44,919 bases of DNA from Actinomycetes bacterium (GTDB lineage: Bacteria; Actinomycetota; Acidimicrobiia; Acidimicrobiales; SZUA-35), in assembly GCA_024280015.1 (NCBI GenBank), contig JAJRQY010000036.1, positions 1 to 44,919 of the forward strand, written 5' to 3'. Every line of letters starts with the position of its first letter. Within the stretch, counting starts at the first letter, position 1. This document shows, one piece after another, positions 24,900-32,484 of the stretch. The notes beneath the pieces were generated by a model. It was not told where the DNA came from. It saw nothing but the letters and a program-made list of their open reading frames with translations, and searched no databases. The position numbers and the translations under genes are program-made.

Positions 24900-25489
24900 T
24901 TACTGGACTGTCTAGGCTCGCCGGCTGGACTGGCCGGCGCTAGAACGACTCCTGTTGGTCCTTGGGGCTCATCCATCTTGGGTACAGGATCCCAAATGTT
25001 CAAGAACTGACAAGTAGCGGTCGTAGTGGTTTGTGCGGAATCATCCGCGTAGCGAGACGTTGACTCTGGGGCCAGTAGTGGTCGCCTTATCCCCAGAGGA
25101 GTCAGTGGCGAAACCGACGTTGATCCCATTCAACTGTCGGGCTATCCGACACATCACCTGATCGGTGGTCACTGCAACAACTAGCCGCTGGGAGATAGCT
25201 CCCAAAGAAGTTCTCAAAACCTATTCGTGTCATCTGCCCTCGTTTTCGAGTGGCCGATGACCACCTTCAGCTTCAAGGCACACATGTATGCCTTGGAGGG
25301 GAATGGTCAGCGATCTCGTATCGCTCCATTTCCCATCGCTGGCCACTGGTCTGGCTCCGGGTGGTGGATGAAAGTATCGCCCACTTTCATACGCATGAGG
25401 CATGGTGGTTGGTTCGGCTCCCGCTGGAATCAATCACCGACGCCGCATTGCTCCGCTCCCGGATGCCAGCCGCTGGCCCCAAATCTGAA
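24900..25489. other. 590-base gene-poor stretch with several hairpins
   Basis: No convincing gene. Short open frames on both strands (for example plus 25250 onward and minus 25129-24845) have no recognisable motif or ribosome-binding site. Besides the hairpin after the aldehyde dehydrogenase, it holds GCGGA/TCCGC with a 4-base loop (25035-25048), CTCTGGGG/CCCCAGAG with a 19-base loop (25064-25098), and TGGGAG/CTCCCA with a 4-base loop (25189-25204). It could be a decayed gene or mobile element, or a structured RNA. Confidence 0.4.
24919..24939 (+). terminator. Hairpin after aldehyde dehydrogenase
   Basis: A perfect 7-base stem, CGCCGGC/GCCGGCG, with a 7-base loop, 20 bases after the stop codon. 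No T tract follows, which is common for actinobacterial terminator-like hairpins. Confidence 0.5.
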
Positions 25490-26314
25490 CTAGCTGTAGG
25501 AGACACCAAGGCCTGCCCGAGCATCCTGTTGCACCCCATAGGGCGGGATCGGATAGCGCAGACCATTGCCAGACAGCGCCTTCAGACCGGCAATTGCCTT
25601 GGGCAAGAACCCAGGAGGTGTCGCCATCAAGAGTTCGTCGTCTTGCACGCCCCCATAGCGCCTCTCGGCGAAACAAGGAATGGACACGCTGGGTTCCCGA
25701 GTCGCAAGGGCCCTGCCCCACGAGTCGGCACACGAAGACTCACCAACACATCCCCAGGAGAAGTTCTTGTATCCGCTCCACTGCAAACCATTGATGAGCA
25801 AGATCATCTGGGCCGGATTGGCGTAGATCAAGCAGATGTCGGGCGGTGTGAGACGACCCGAAACCAGGGGTGAAACCGCCATCGCAACATAGCGATCCTC
25901 GGGCACCGTATGCATGGCCGCTTGATGAATGGCCGAGTCCTCAAGGGTCTTGAACCACACGCCAGCCATATGTCGCCCCGATAGCCACTTGTCATCGCGT
26001 GGCCGAAGGCCAAGGACCGCGCCACATTGGTCCCCGACCAGGTCATCGTTGGTGATACCAACCGTGAAGTTTAAGCGACTGGCCATGCCAACAATCTGGT
26101 CAGCGGTATGGATGTCCTTCGGTCGTCGAATCCGCGGTATCGCCTCCATCTCCTCAACCGTGGCGAACATCGACATACCAATCGGGGTCGTCCTCAATCG
26201 GAGCAAGTGATTCAGCTCCGCCACCAGATGCTTCCAATCAAAACCGTCCCAGTCTTGCTGGCTCCAGTCCAACGCGTCTGTAGTCTCACCAAGGCTCACG
26301 GGTTGCTCGTTCAT
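25490..26314 (-). CDS. DUF169-family protein
   Basis: 274 residues without signal peptide or membrane helix. The pattern DWKHLVAELNHLLRLRTTPIGMSMFATVEEMEAIP, TVGITNDDLVGDQCGAVLGL, then PEDRYVAMAVSPLVSGRLTPPDICLIYANPAQMILLINGLQW and DDELLMATPPGFLPKAIAGL fits DUF169, a family of unknown biochemical role in bacteria and archaea. Conserved Cys (VGDQCGAV, GESSCADSWG, SIPCFAERR) suggest a metal or redox-related site; that is inference. A TAGCTT box 7 bases before the ATG suggests a near-leaderless promoter. It stands alone, divergent from a small lipoprotein across a repeat-rich region. Confidence 0.82.
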   Translation of the reverse strand: MNEQPVSLGETTDALDWSQQDWDGFDWKHLVAELNHLLRLRTTPIGMSMFATVEEMEAIPRIRRPKDIHTADQIVGMASRLNFTVGITNDDLVGDQCGAVLGLRPRDDKWLSGRHMAGVWFKTLEDSAIHQAAMHTVPEDRYVAMAVSPLVSGRLTPPDICLIYANPAQMILLINGLQWSGYKNFSWGCVGESSCADSWGRALATREPSVSIPCFAERRYGGVQDDELLMATPPGFLPKAIAGLKALSGNGLRYPIPPYGVQQDARAGLGVSYS

Positions 26315-26321
26315 GGGTCCG

Positions 26322-26327
26322 AAGCTA
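26322..26327 (-). promoter_or_regulatory. -10-like box of the DUF169 gene
   Basis: TAGCTT ends 7 bases before the ATG at 26314; transcription would begin about one base before the start codon. Confidence 0.4.
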
Positions 26328-26377
26328 GTTCACAACCAAAATCGGCACAGCATCGCAGCCGACACAGCATCTGACAT

Positions 26378-26407
26378 CCAGCACCGGCGAGCTGCCCCCG
26401 GTGCTGG
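26378..26407. repeat. 10-base perfect inverted repeat
   Basis: CCAGCACCGG (26378-26387) and CCGGTGCTGG (26398-26407) with a 10-base loop. It lies between divergent genes, so it is not a terminator for either; it may be a regulator site or a small extragenic palindrome. Confidence 0.65.
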
Positions 26408-26410
26408 CGG

Positions 26411-26468
26411 CGTGGTGCCAGGCGGCGCAGCGTGGTGCCAGGCGGCGCAGCGTGGTGCCAGGCGGCGC
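26411..26468. repeat. 20-base tandem repeat, 2.9 copies
   Basis: Units CGTGGTGCCAGGCGGCGCAG at 26411-26430 and 26431-26450, then 18 bases of a third at 26451-26468, identical to each other. It is GC-rich and immediately follows the inverted repeat at 26378-26407. Confidence 0.8.
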
Positions 26469-26512
26469 GTGGGCCATCCGGCCCACTTACTCAAGATGGC
26501 TCCTAGCAGACC

Positions 26513-26518
26513 GATACT
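26513..26518 (+). promoter_or_regulatory. -10-like box of the small lipoprotein gene
   Basis: GATACT keeps the key A (-11) and T (-7) and ends 6 bases before the GTG at 26525, so a leaderless start is plausible. Confidence 0.35.
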
Positions 26519-26524
26519 CAGAAC

Positions 26525-26929
26525 GTGAGAAATCGTTTCAAACTGATGGTTGCTTGCGCCGGACTCGTCGTCACCACCGCGTCATGCGGTGCTGCTGAAG
26601 AAGCGACTGAGCCTGGCCCCGACCTCGCCTACGTCCAAGAGTCCGGCGAAGAAGCAACAACAGCACCAACCTTCGTCCAACAAGACCTGATCCTTGATCT
26701 AAGCGACGAAGAGGAGACCCTCGTTGCCTTCGAAGCAGCCTGGGTTTGTGATGTGCAAAGCCAAACCTTTGACTCCAACGGTGCCATCTCCAACGCACTT
26801 GAAGATCGTCTGACCGAGGCCGGGATCGATGAACAAACCTATGGAGAGTTTCGTGAGTCCCTCAACCAGAACGACAGCTTGCGGATTGCCATCATGTCCA
26901 TCTACCAGGCTGACTGTTCAGGCAACTAA
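26525..26929 (+). CDS. Small hypothetical lipoprotein
   Basis: 134 residues. The signal is clear: RNRFK basic start, hydrophobic LMVACAGLVVT and lipobox TASC with Cys21 as the lipidated residue. The mature part is acidic (many E and D between residues 23 and 65), followed by a helical region. Two further Cys (WVCDVQ near 75 and ADCSGN at the end) could form a disulfide outside the membrane. I do not recognise the family. It is convergent with mfd, with 21 bases between the stops. The stop is a normal TAA. Confidence 0.75.
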   Translation: MRNRFKLMVACAGLVVTTASCGAAEEATEPGPDLAYVQESGEEATTAPTFVQQDLILDLSDEEETLVAFEAAWVCDVQSQTFDSNGAISNALEDRLTEAGIDEQTYGEFRESLNQNDSLRIAIMSIYQADCSGN

Positions 26930-26950
26930 CAGAGTGAAAAACCGGGCTTT

Positions 26951-29900
26951 CTAGGTTTCCTCCGGCCAGATCGTGTCGAGGAACATCAGCAGGTCGGGGG
27001 CAATCGAGGACTTCTTTCTCAATCCAACCTGAACCTGCCCACCCTCATCTCCGTACTCTTCGGACTTCCAAAGCCCCTTGGGGAACAAGCGCTCAAAGCG
27101 AATTTCTTGGCTGGCCTTCATACTCACGGGGCCAAGCTTGGCAATCCACTCTGGTCCCCCGAAACCTGGACCCTTCACCACCACGGCGTCTCGAATGCCA
27201 AGACGTGAACACGACGCACGAAGGAGAGCGACTTCAAGAAGACGTTCGGCAACTTCGGGAATTTTGCCGTAGCGGTCCTTCCATTCCACCCGAATGTCTT
27301 CGACCTCAGAAACCGAGCTCACGGTGGCCAACCTTCGGTACGCCTCCAGCCTCTGAGCCTCCGAGCTGACATAGCCAGCCGGAATGTTGGCATCGATCGG
27401 TAGGTCGATCTTGATCTCGGCTACTTCTTCAGCCACTGTTCCGTTGAGTTCGGCTACCGCTTCAGTAACAAGCTGGCAATACAAGTCGTAACCAACTGCG
27501 GCGATATGGCCGGTTTGGCCGACCCCAAGCAGATTACCTGCTCCTCGGATCTCCAAGTCTCGCATGGCAATCTTGAAGCCCGATCCGAGCGCTGTTGCCT
27601 CGCCAATCGTCTTCAACCGTTCGTAGGCTTCTTCGGACAGGGAGGCATCCGGGCGAGTGAAAAGGTAGGCATAGGCACGCTGGCCTGAGCGACCAACCCG
27701 CCCACGCAATTGGTGCAGCTGGCCCAGGCCAAGAAGTTCAGCCCGGTCGACAACAAGGGTATTCACCGTTGGCATGTCGATCCCGGACTCGATAATGGTG
27801 GTACAAACCAGAACGTCGTACTCGCCCTCCCAGAAGTCGAGCACCACCTTTTCTAGGCTGCCTTCGTCCATCTGGCCGTGAGCAATGGCGATTCGAGCCT
27901 CTGGCACCAGGTCACGCAGTTCATTGGCCACCTTCTCGATGCTCTGGACCCGGTTGTGGACGTAAAAGACCTGGCCTTCGCGCAGGAGTTCGCGTCGGAT
28001 GGCCTCGGCTACCGCCCGGTCGTCGTATTCACCGACATAGGTCAAGATTGGTTGGCGATCGGCTGGCGGTGTGTTCAACAGGGACAGATCCCGGATCCCA
28101 GTCAGGCTCATCTCCAGGGTTCGAGGAATTGGTGTTGCCGTCAAGGTCAGGACGTCGACGTTGGCCTTGAACTGCTTGATCGCTTCCTTATGGGAAACTC
28201 CGAAGCGTTGTTCCTCATCAACAACCAGCAGTCCAAGTTTTGGCAGCTTCACGTCTTGGGAGAGCAGGCGATGGGTTCCAATGAGGACATCGACCTCTCC
28301 GGCTTCGGTGGCGGCAATGACCGTTCGTTGCTGCTTGGCGGTGAGGAACCGACTGAGGACCTCAACCCGGACCGGATAGGGGGCGTAGCGATCACTGAAG
28401 GTCTGGAAGTGTTGTTGCGCTAGCAAGGTCGTCGGCACCAAGATGGCGACCTGCTTACCGGCTTGGACCGCCTTGAACGTGGCCTGTACCGCGATCTCCG
28501 TCTTGCCAAATCCGACATCGCCGACCACCAACCGGTCCATCGGTACTGGCCGCTCCATGTCTTCAGAAATGCTGGCAATGGATGTGGCCTGATCCGGCGT
28601 CAGCTCATAGGGAAATGATCCGGCAAGCTCTCGCTGCCAGGGAGTATCTGGAGGAAAGGCGTGCCCTTCAGCGGCCATGCGTTGCTGATAGAGCACGACC
28701 AGCTCCTGGGCGATCTCTTCGACCGCACTGCGTACCTTGGCTTTGGACTTAGCAAAGTCGCTGCCACCCAGCCGATGCAGAGAGGGAGAATCTCCGCCGG
28801 TGTAGGGCCGGATCAGGTCAATCTGGTCTGACGGAACATAGAGCTTGTCATCGCCGCGGTACTCCAGCATGAGATAGTCACGCTCATGTCCGCCGATGGC
28901 GCGGGTAACCATGCCAGCAAACTTGCCGACTCCGTGCTGGTGGTGAACAACCAAACTGCCAACTCGCAGATCGTCAAAGAATCCTTCGCTATGACGTTTG
29001 CGCGGCCGGACCTTGCGGTGAGCTCGTCGACGCCCGGTGAGTTCGGCCTCGGTCAGGATGGCAATACCAACCGATGGAAGCACGACCCCTCGCTCGACTG
29101 CGGTCACAACCAGGTGCGCTCCTGGCCCAAACTCTTCCGGGACAAGGCGACCATGTTGCTCTGGATGGATCCCCCATTCGCCCAGCAGCTCCATGACCCT
29201 GCTGGCTGAACCTTCCCCGTCCGCGGTGACAATCACCCGGGCACCCTCAGACAGCAGCTGGTGAAGCCGGTTGGACAACGCCTCCCCGGGGGCATCCCAA
29301 CCAGAAGCATCAAGTACCGCAACATCCGGGTTCTCTGGAGTCGCTGACACCGAGATGATTGGCGCCCCGGTCTTGACCAACAAGCGATCGAACGGGAGAT
29401 GGAGACAAGGGAACTCGGCGTGTTCTTCGCCTTCAACGGCCGCTCCCCACGTCTTGGCCAACGTTTCGGCCAGGTCCGCTTCTTCTGCCATCAAATCCGC
29501 GCCCCGGTCGCGCATACGTCGAGGCTCAATCAAGACAACCAATGCATCATCTTGAAGGAGGTCAGGCATGACACGTTCTTCGGGGCTCAACCAAGGCAGC
29601 CATGACTCCATTCCGTCGAACTGCTCACCCCGAGACAATCGCTCCCATTGCTCACGGCCCCAGGGCTCTTTTGCGACGAGAGCGGCCGCCCGTTCTTGGA
29701 TTTCCTCGGTTGGCAAGAGTTCGCGACAGGGAAAGATCTCGGTGTCGGCAATGTCGATGGTTGAGCGCTGATCCGAGGCACTGAACTCGGTCAGTCGATC
29801 GACTTCGTCACCCCATAGGTCAATGCGAATTGGCCCATCAGCGGTTGAAGGGAAGACATCAACGATTGAGCCCCGGATTGCCACCTCACCCCGGTGTTCA

Positions 29901-30397
29901 ACCTGTGCCTCACGCCGGTAGCCACTATTGACCAGGTCGCTAAGCAAGGATTGCGGGTCGATCTGATCACCGACTCCAATAATGATCGGGTCGACTTCTT
30001 CAACATGTGGACCAAGTCGTTGGACCAACGCTCGGGCCGGGGCAACGACTACTCGAGGGCAGTTCTCTGGGTCTTGTAGGTGCCAGAGCGTTCGAAGTCG
30101 CTGACCCATCGCTTCGGTCGAAGGGCTCACGCGCTCGAACGGCAGGGTCTCCCACGCCGGGAAGGACAAGACTTCGTTCTCCCCCAGGTACAGGGACAGG
30201 TCGTTCACCAGACGGTTGGCCTCAGCCGTCGTCGGAACCGCAACCAACACGGGACGACGTTCTGATCCTTCAGCCAGCGCAGCAATAGCAAGTGCTCGAG
30301 CCGGTTCGGGCATGGCAAGCACCGTCACGGCTCGACCGATCACCCGCTCAAGAGCGGGGTCACTTGCTAACAATTGCGGGAGGCGTCGAAAACTCAC
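26951..30397 (-). CDS. mfd: Transcription-repair coupling factor
   Basis: 1148 residues, the normal length. The N-terminal UvrB-homology part (about 1-350; RPVLVAVPTTAEANRLVNDL, FPAWETLPFERVSPS) lacks helicase ATP motifs as usual. The RNA-polymerase interaction domain follows (GSLVVHHQHGVGKFAG, about 490-560). The RecG-like translocase has Walker A GDVGFGKTE near residue 627, DEEQ box VVDEEQRFG near 725, TATPIPRTL and RGRVGRSGQRAYAY, and a C-terminal TRCF domain. It removes RNA polymerase stalled at lesions and recruits UvrA. The GTG start has a TAGTCT box exactly 6 bases upstream, so it can be transcribed separately from the VanZ-like gene only 48 bases away. Confidence 0.96.
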   Translation of the reverse strand: MSFRRLPQLLASDPALERVIGRAVTVLAMPEPARALAIAALAEGSERRPVLVAVPTTAEANRLVNDLSLYLGENEVLSFPAWETLPFERVSPSTEAMGQRLRTLWHLQDPENCPRVVVAPARALVQRLGPHVEEVDPIIIGVGDQIDPQSLLSDLVNSGYRREAQVEHRGEVAIRGSIVDVFPSTADGPIRIDLWGDEVDRLTEFSASDQRSTIDIADTEIFPCRELLPTEEIQERAAALVAKEPWGREQWERLSRGEQFDGMESWLPWLSPEERVMPDLLQDDALVVLIEPRRMRDRGADLMAEEADLAETLAKTWGAAVEGEEHAEFPCLHLPFDRLLVKTGAPIISVSATPENPDVAVLDASGWDAPGEALSNRLHQLLSEGARVIVTADGEGSASRVMELLGEWGIHPEQHGRLVPEEFGPGAHLVVTAVERGVVLPSVGIAILTEAELTGRRRAHRKVRPRKRHSEGFFDDLRVGSLVVHHQHGVGKFAGMVTRAIGGHERDYLMLEYRGDDKLYVPSDQIDLIRPYTGGDSPSLHRLGGSDFAKSKAKVRSAVEEIAQELVVLYQQRMAAEGHAFPPDTPWQRELAGSFPYELTPDQATSIASISEDMERPVPMDRLVVGDVGFGKTEIAVQATFKAVQAGKQVAILVPTTLLAQQHFQTFSDRYAPYPVRVEVLSRFLTAKQQRTVIAATEAGEVDVLIGTHRLLSQDVKLPKLGLLVVDEEQRFGVSHKEAIKQFKANVDVLTLTATPIPRTLEMSLTGIRDLSLLNTPPADRQPILTYVGEYDDRAVAEAIRRELLREGQVFYVHNRVQSIEKVANELRDLVPEARIAIAHGQMDEGSLEKVVLDFWEGEYDVLVCTTIIESGIDMPTVNTLVVDRAELLGLGQLHQLRGRVGRSGQRAYAYLFTRPDASLSEEAYERLKTIGEATALGSGFKIAMRDLEIRGAGNLLGVGQTGHIAAVGYDLYCQLVTEAVAELNGTVAEEVAEIKIDLPIDANIPAGYVSSEAQRLEAYRRLATVSSVSEVEDIRVEWKDRYGKIPEVAERLLEVALLRASCSRLGIRDAVVVKGPGFGGPEWIAKLGPVSMKASQEIRFERLFPKGLWKSEEYGDEGGQVQVGLRKKSSIAPDLLMFLDTIWPEET

Positions 30398-30403
30398 TGG
30401 CTC

Positions 30404-30409
30404 AGACTA
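30404..30409 (-). promoter_or_regulatory. -10 box for leaderless mfd mRNA
   Basis: TAGTCT on the minus strand ends 6 bases before the GTG at 30397; the predicted +1 is the G of the start codon. Confidence 0.55.
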
Positions 30410-30445
30410 GAGCCGGATCGTCGGCCTCCCCTCAGGGGACACAGC

Positions 30446-31003
30446 TCAATGAGTGAGCGTTCCTCGAACCCATCGGAAGCCATCAAAGGTCATGGTCAAC
30501 AACCAGCCTCCGATTACACCGAGGGTGATGCCCAAGACGTTGGCAATCAGATCTTGGTAGCTGGAGGCTCGGCTGCTCGAAAGCATTGGTTGCGCAAATT
30601 CAACGCCGGCAGAAATCGCAGAGAGGCTGGCAATCAGAAAGAGGCCACTATCGCGGCGCCCAATGGCGAACCAGCCGAGCAAACCAGCCAGCGACCACAT
30701 GAAGAAATGGCCAACGGCGTCAAACCGCCAGGGAATGTCACCCCGGCTAATCAAATCCATACCGGCCTGGGCTTCGACCATTCGAGCGAACCAGAGACCT
30801 CGAGCAGAAGTGAACCCTGGTGCCCGGTCGCTGAAAGACAAGCCAGCAACAAGAAGCGCAAACCCCAAGAATCCCAAGCGGAACGTCCACCGAAGGGCGA
30901 AATGCATGGTTTTGCGGAACGCATCAACAACACGAGCAACTACTCGTGGTTGAGAAGGTGGTGTTGAGTTGCGCCTCGATCGACGTCGCTTGCTGGCAGT
31001 CAC
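30446..31003 (-). CDS. VanZ-like membrane protein
   Basis: 185 residues from the GTG at 31003 (a GTG at 31066 would add 21 unconserved residues). After a basic stretch there are four membrane helices. The VanZ signature is seen in FDAVGHFFMWSLAGLLGW, the SAGVEFAQPMLSSSRASSYQDLIANVLG loop (Glu, Gln, Arg and Asp) and the final glycine-rich helix. VanZ itself gives low-level teicoplanin resistance; most relatives are of unknown function in the cell envelope. It lies between pth and mfd. A TAGACT box 7 bases before 31003 supports the shorter start. Confidence 0.85.
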   Translation of the reverse strand: MTASKRRRSRRNSTPPSQPRVVARVVDAFRKTMHFALRWTFRLGFLGFALLVAGLSFSDRAPGFTSARGLWFARMVEAQAGMDLISRGDIPWRFDAVGHFFMWSLAGLLGWFAIGRRDSGLFLIASLSAISAGVEFAQPMLSSSRASSYQDLIANVLGITLGVIGGWLLTMTFDGFRWVRGTLTH

Positions 31004-31010
31004 AAGATCT

Positions 31011-31016
31011 AGTCTA
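31011..31016 (-). promoter_or_regulatory. -10-like box of the VanZ-like gene
   Basis: TAGACT ends 7 bases before the GTG at 31003, one of several near-leaderless boxes in the window. Confidence 0.4.
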
Positions 31017-31111
31017 GGAAGAATACGGACCGCGTTGGGCGCACCCCGTTGAGCGCTTGTACCCACACCGTGCTCGCCATCTAGTTCGTGAGCCTCAACG
31101 AGCAGTCTCAG

Positions 31112-31744
31112 CTAGTCAGAATCTGGGCGACGATTCACCACGTTCATGGTGGCATCAAGACCTTGGGCCAACAAGAGTTCAACTGCGTCAGCGGCTTCCT
31201 CGATGGCGTGATCAAGAATCTGACGATCGGCTTTCGAGGGGCGCCGCAGCACCCAGTCTCGACCAGCCTGGGAAGCCGGTGGCTTGCCAACACCGATACG
31301 AAGACGGATGTAGTCAGTGGTACCCAGGTGCTGGGTGATTGATCGTAAGCCGTTGTGGCCGGCAAGCCCGCCGCCGCCCTTCATCTTCAGGCGCCCGGGT
31401 TCAAGATCTAGTTCGTCGTGGACGATGATCAGTTGCTCGCCGTCTTCAATTCCATAGCGGCGAGTGAGAATTCGGACGGATTCGCCCGAATTGTTCATGA
31501 AGGTCAGGGGGAAGGCAACAGCCAGACGTTTGCCGTCTACTCGCAGTTCAGCAGCCAGGGCGCGTTCCTTGCCCTTGCTGAGCTTTTATCCGTGGCGCTT
31601 GGCCAGGCAGGCAACGACGTCGGCACCAATATTGTGACGCGTATTTTCGAATTCAGGGCCGGGGTTTCCGAGGCCAACGAGAAGGAGATCGGCTGGAGTG
31701 CCGCGACGCTTTGGTTCACCCGGCGGGCGAGGCAACCGCGACAC
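31112..31744 (-). pseudogene. pth: Peptidyl-tRNA hydrolase gene interrupted by an in-frame TAA
   Basis: From the GTG at 31744 the frame encodes an 18-residue lead, then [19 protein letters not shown], with the catalytic His at codon 37, up to LAKRHG. Codon 53 (31586-31588) is TAA. The same frame then continues without a shift through KLSKGKERALAAEL, FPLTFMNNSGES, IIVHDELDLEPG and GGGGLAGHNGLRSI to a TAG at 31112, so the rest of Pth is complete (210 codons in all). One base change explains the lesion (for example CAA or AAA to TAA). Restarting at the internal ATG (31498) would lose the catalytic His. Pth rescues ribosomes by cleaving peptidyl-tRNA and is normally essential, so sequencing error, a second pth elsewhere, or read-through must be considered. 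It lies 9 bases after rplY. Confidence 0.85.
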
Positions 31745-31753
31745 GTCAGGAAC

Positions 31754-32416
31754 CTACTCTTCGCTGGAGGCCTCACCGTCTGCGGAGGCCTCACCCTCTT
31801 CGCCTTCGGCACCCTCTTCGCCTTCGGCACCCTCTTCGCCTTCTTCGTCTTCAGACTTGAGGCCACGAGGCACAACCGAAGCAGCGACAGTGATCTTGTC
31901 CAAGACCTTGGTGGTAACACCATCAGGCAAGTCGACATCAGCCAAGGATAGCCGTCCCTCAATTGTCATCTCGGTGATGTCGACTTCGAGGGAGTCGGGG
32001 ATGTGGTTCGGAGCGCAAGAAATCTTGAGGCTGAACATCTTCTGCTCGACCATGCCCCCGGCCTCAGCGACCATGACAGCTGAACCAACAAGGTTGACCG
32101 GAATGGTCAGGTTGACGCGGTGGTCATTGGAGACCCGAAGGAAGTCGGCGTGGATGGCACGGCGCTTGAGCGGGTCACGCTGAACATCGCGGACAACCAC
32201 GTCTTGCTCATCACCGTCGACACTGAGGACGAAGACGGTATTCAGCCCAGCATCTGTCTTGAGTGCATCACGCAGTTCGTCGTAGACGACCTCGACCGCG
32301 ATGGGATCCTTCCCGAGACCGTAGAGGACACCGGGGAGTTGACCAGCATTACGGAGACGCCGAGAAGCGCTCGAGCCGGTGGTACGTCCTGTTGTAGCTT
32401 TGACGACTGTAGACAT
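31754..32416 (-). CDS. rplY: 50S ribosomal protein bL25, CTC form
   Basis: 220 residues. Residues 1-95 are the 5S-rRNA-binding L25 domain (GSSASRRLRNAGQLPGVLYGLGKDPIAVEV; RDVQRDPLKRRAIHADFLRV) and 96-190 the TL5/CTC C-terminal domain. The last 35 residues are an almost pure Glu/Gly/Ala acidic tail encoded by an 18-base DNA repeat. AAGGA lies about 7 bases before the ATG. It follows prs in the usual actinobacterial order and precedes pth by 9 bases, so all are probably one transcript. Confidence 0.95.
   Translation of the reverse strand: MSTVVKATTGRTTGSSASRRLRNAGQLPGVLYGLGKDPIAVEVVYDELRDALKTDAGLNTVFVLSVDGDEQDVVVRDVQRDPLKRRAIHADFLRVSNDHRVNLTIPVNLVGSAVMVAEAGGMVEQKMFSLKISCAPNHIPDSLEVDITEMTIEGRLSLADVDLPDGVTTKVLDKITVAASVVPRGLKSEDEEGEEGAEGEEGAEGEEGEASADGEASSEE
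31797..31843. repeat. 18-base tandem repeat inside rplY
   Basis: Two identical 18-base units (31797-31814, 31815-31832) and a partial third (to 31843) encode the EGEEGA repeats of the acidic bL25 tail. Slippage could change the tail length. Confidence 0.75.
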
Positions 32417-32484
32417 GATGATCCTTGAGAAAAACGAATTCTGCCCTAGACGCGGGCAGACACAGACGGGACAGACTATCGGGA

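Noticed and set aside
25250-25873. 207-codon plus-strand frame partly outside the DUF169 gene
   Set aside because: Its second half is antisense to DUF169 coding sequence, there is no ribosome-binding site or -10 box, and no motif is recognisable. A decayed gene in its first 80 codons cannot be excluded.
26411-26468. CRISPR array
   Set aside because: The 20-base units are directly adjacent with no spacers, and no cas gene is present; this is a plain tandem repeat.
31112-31498. A 128-residue Pth starting at the internal ATG
   Set aside because: The product would lack the GLGNPG and RHN motifs including the catalytic His, whereas the upstream frame supplies exactly these; this is a broken full-length gene, not a short one.
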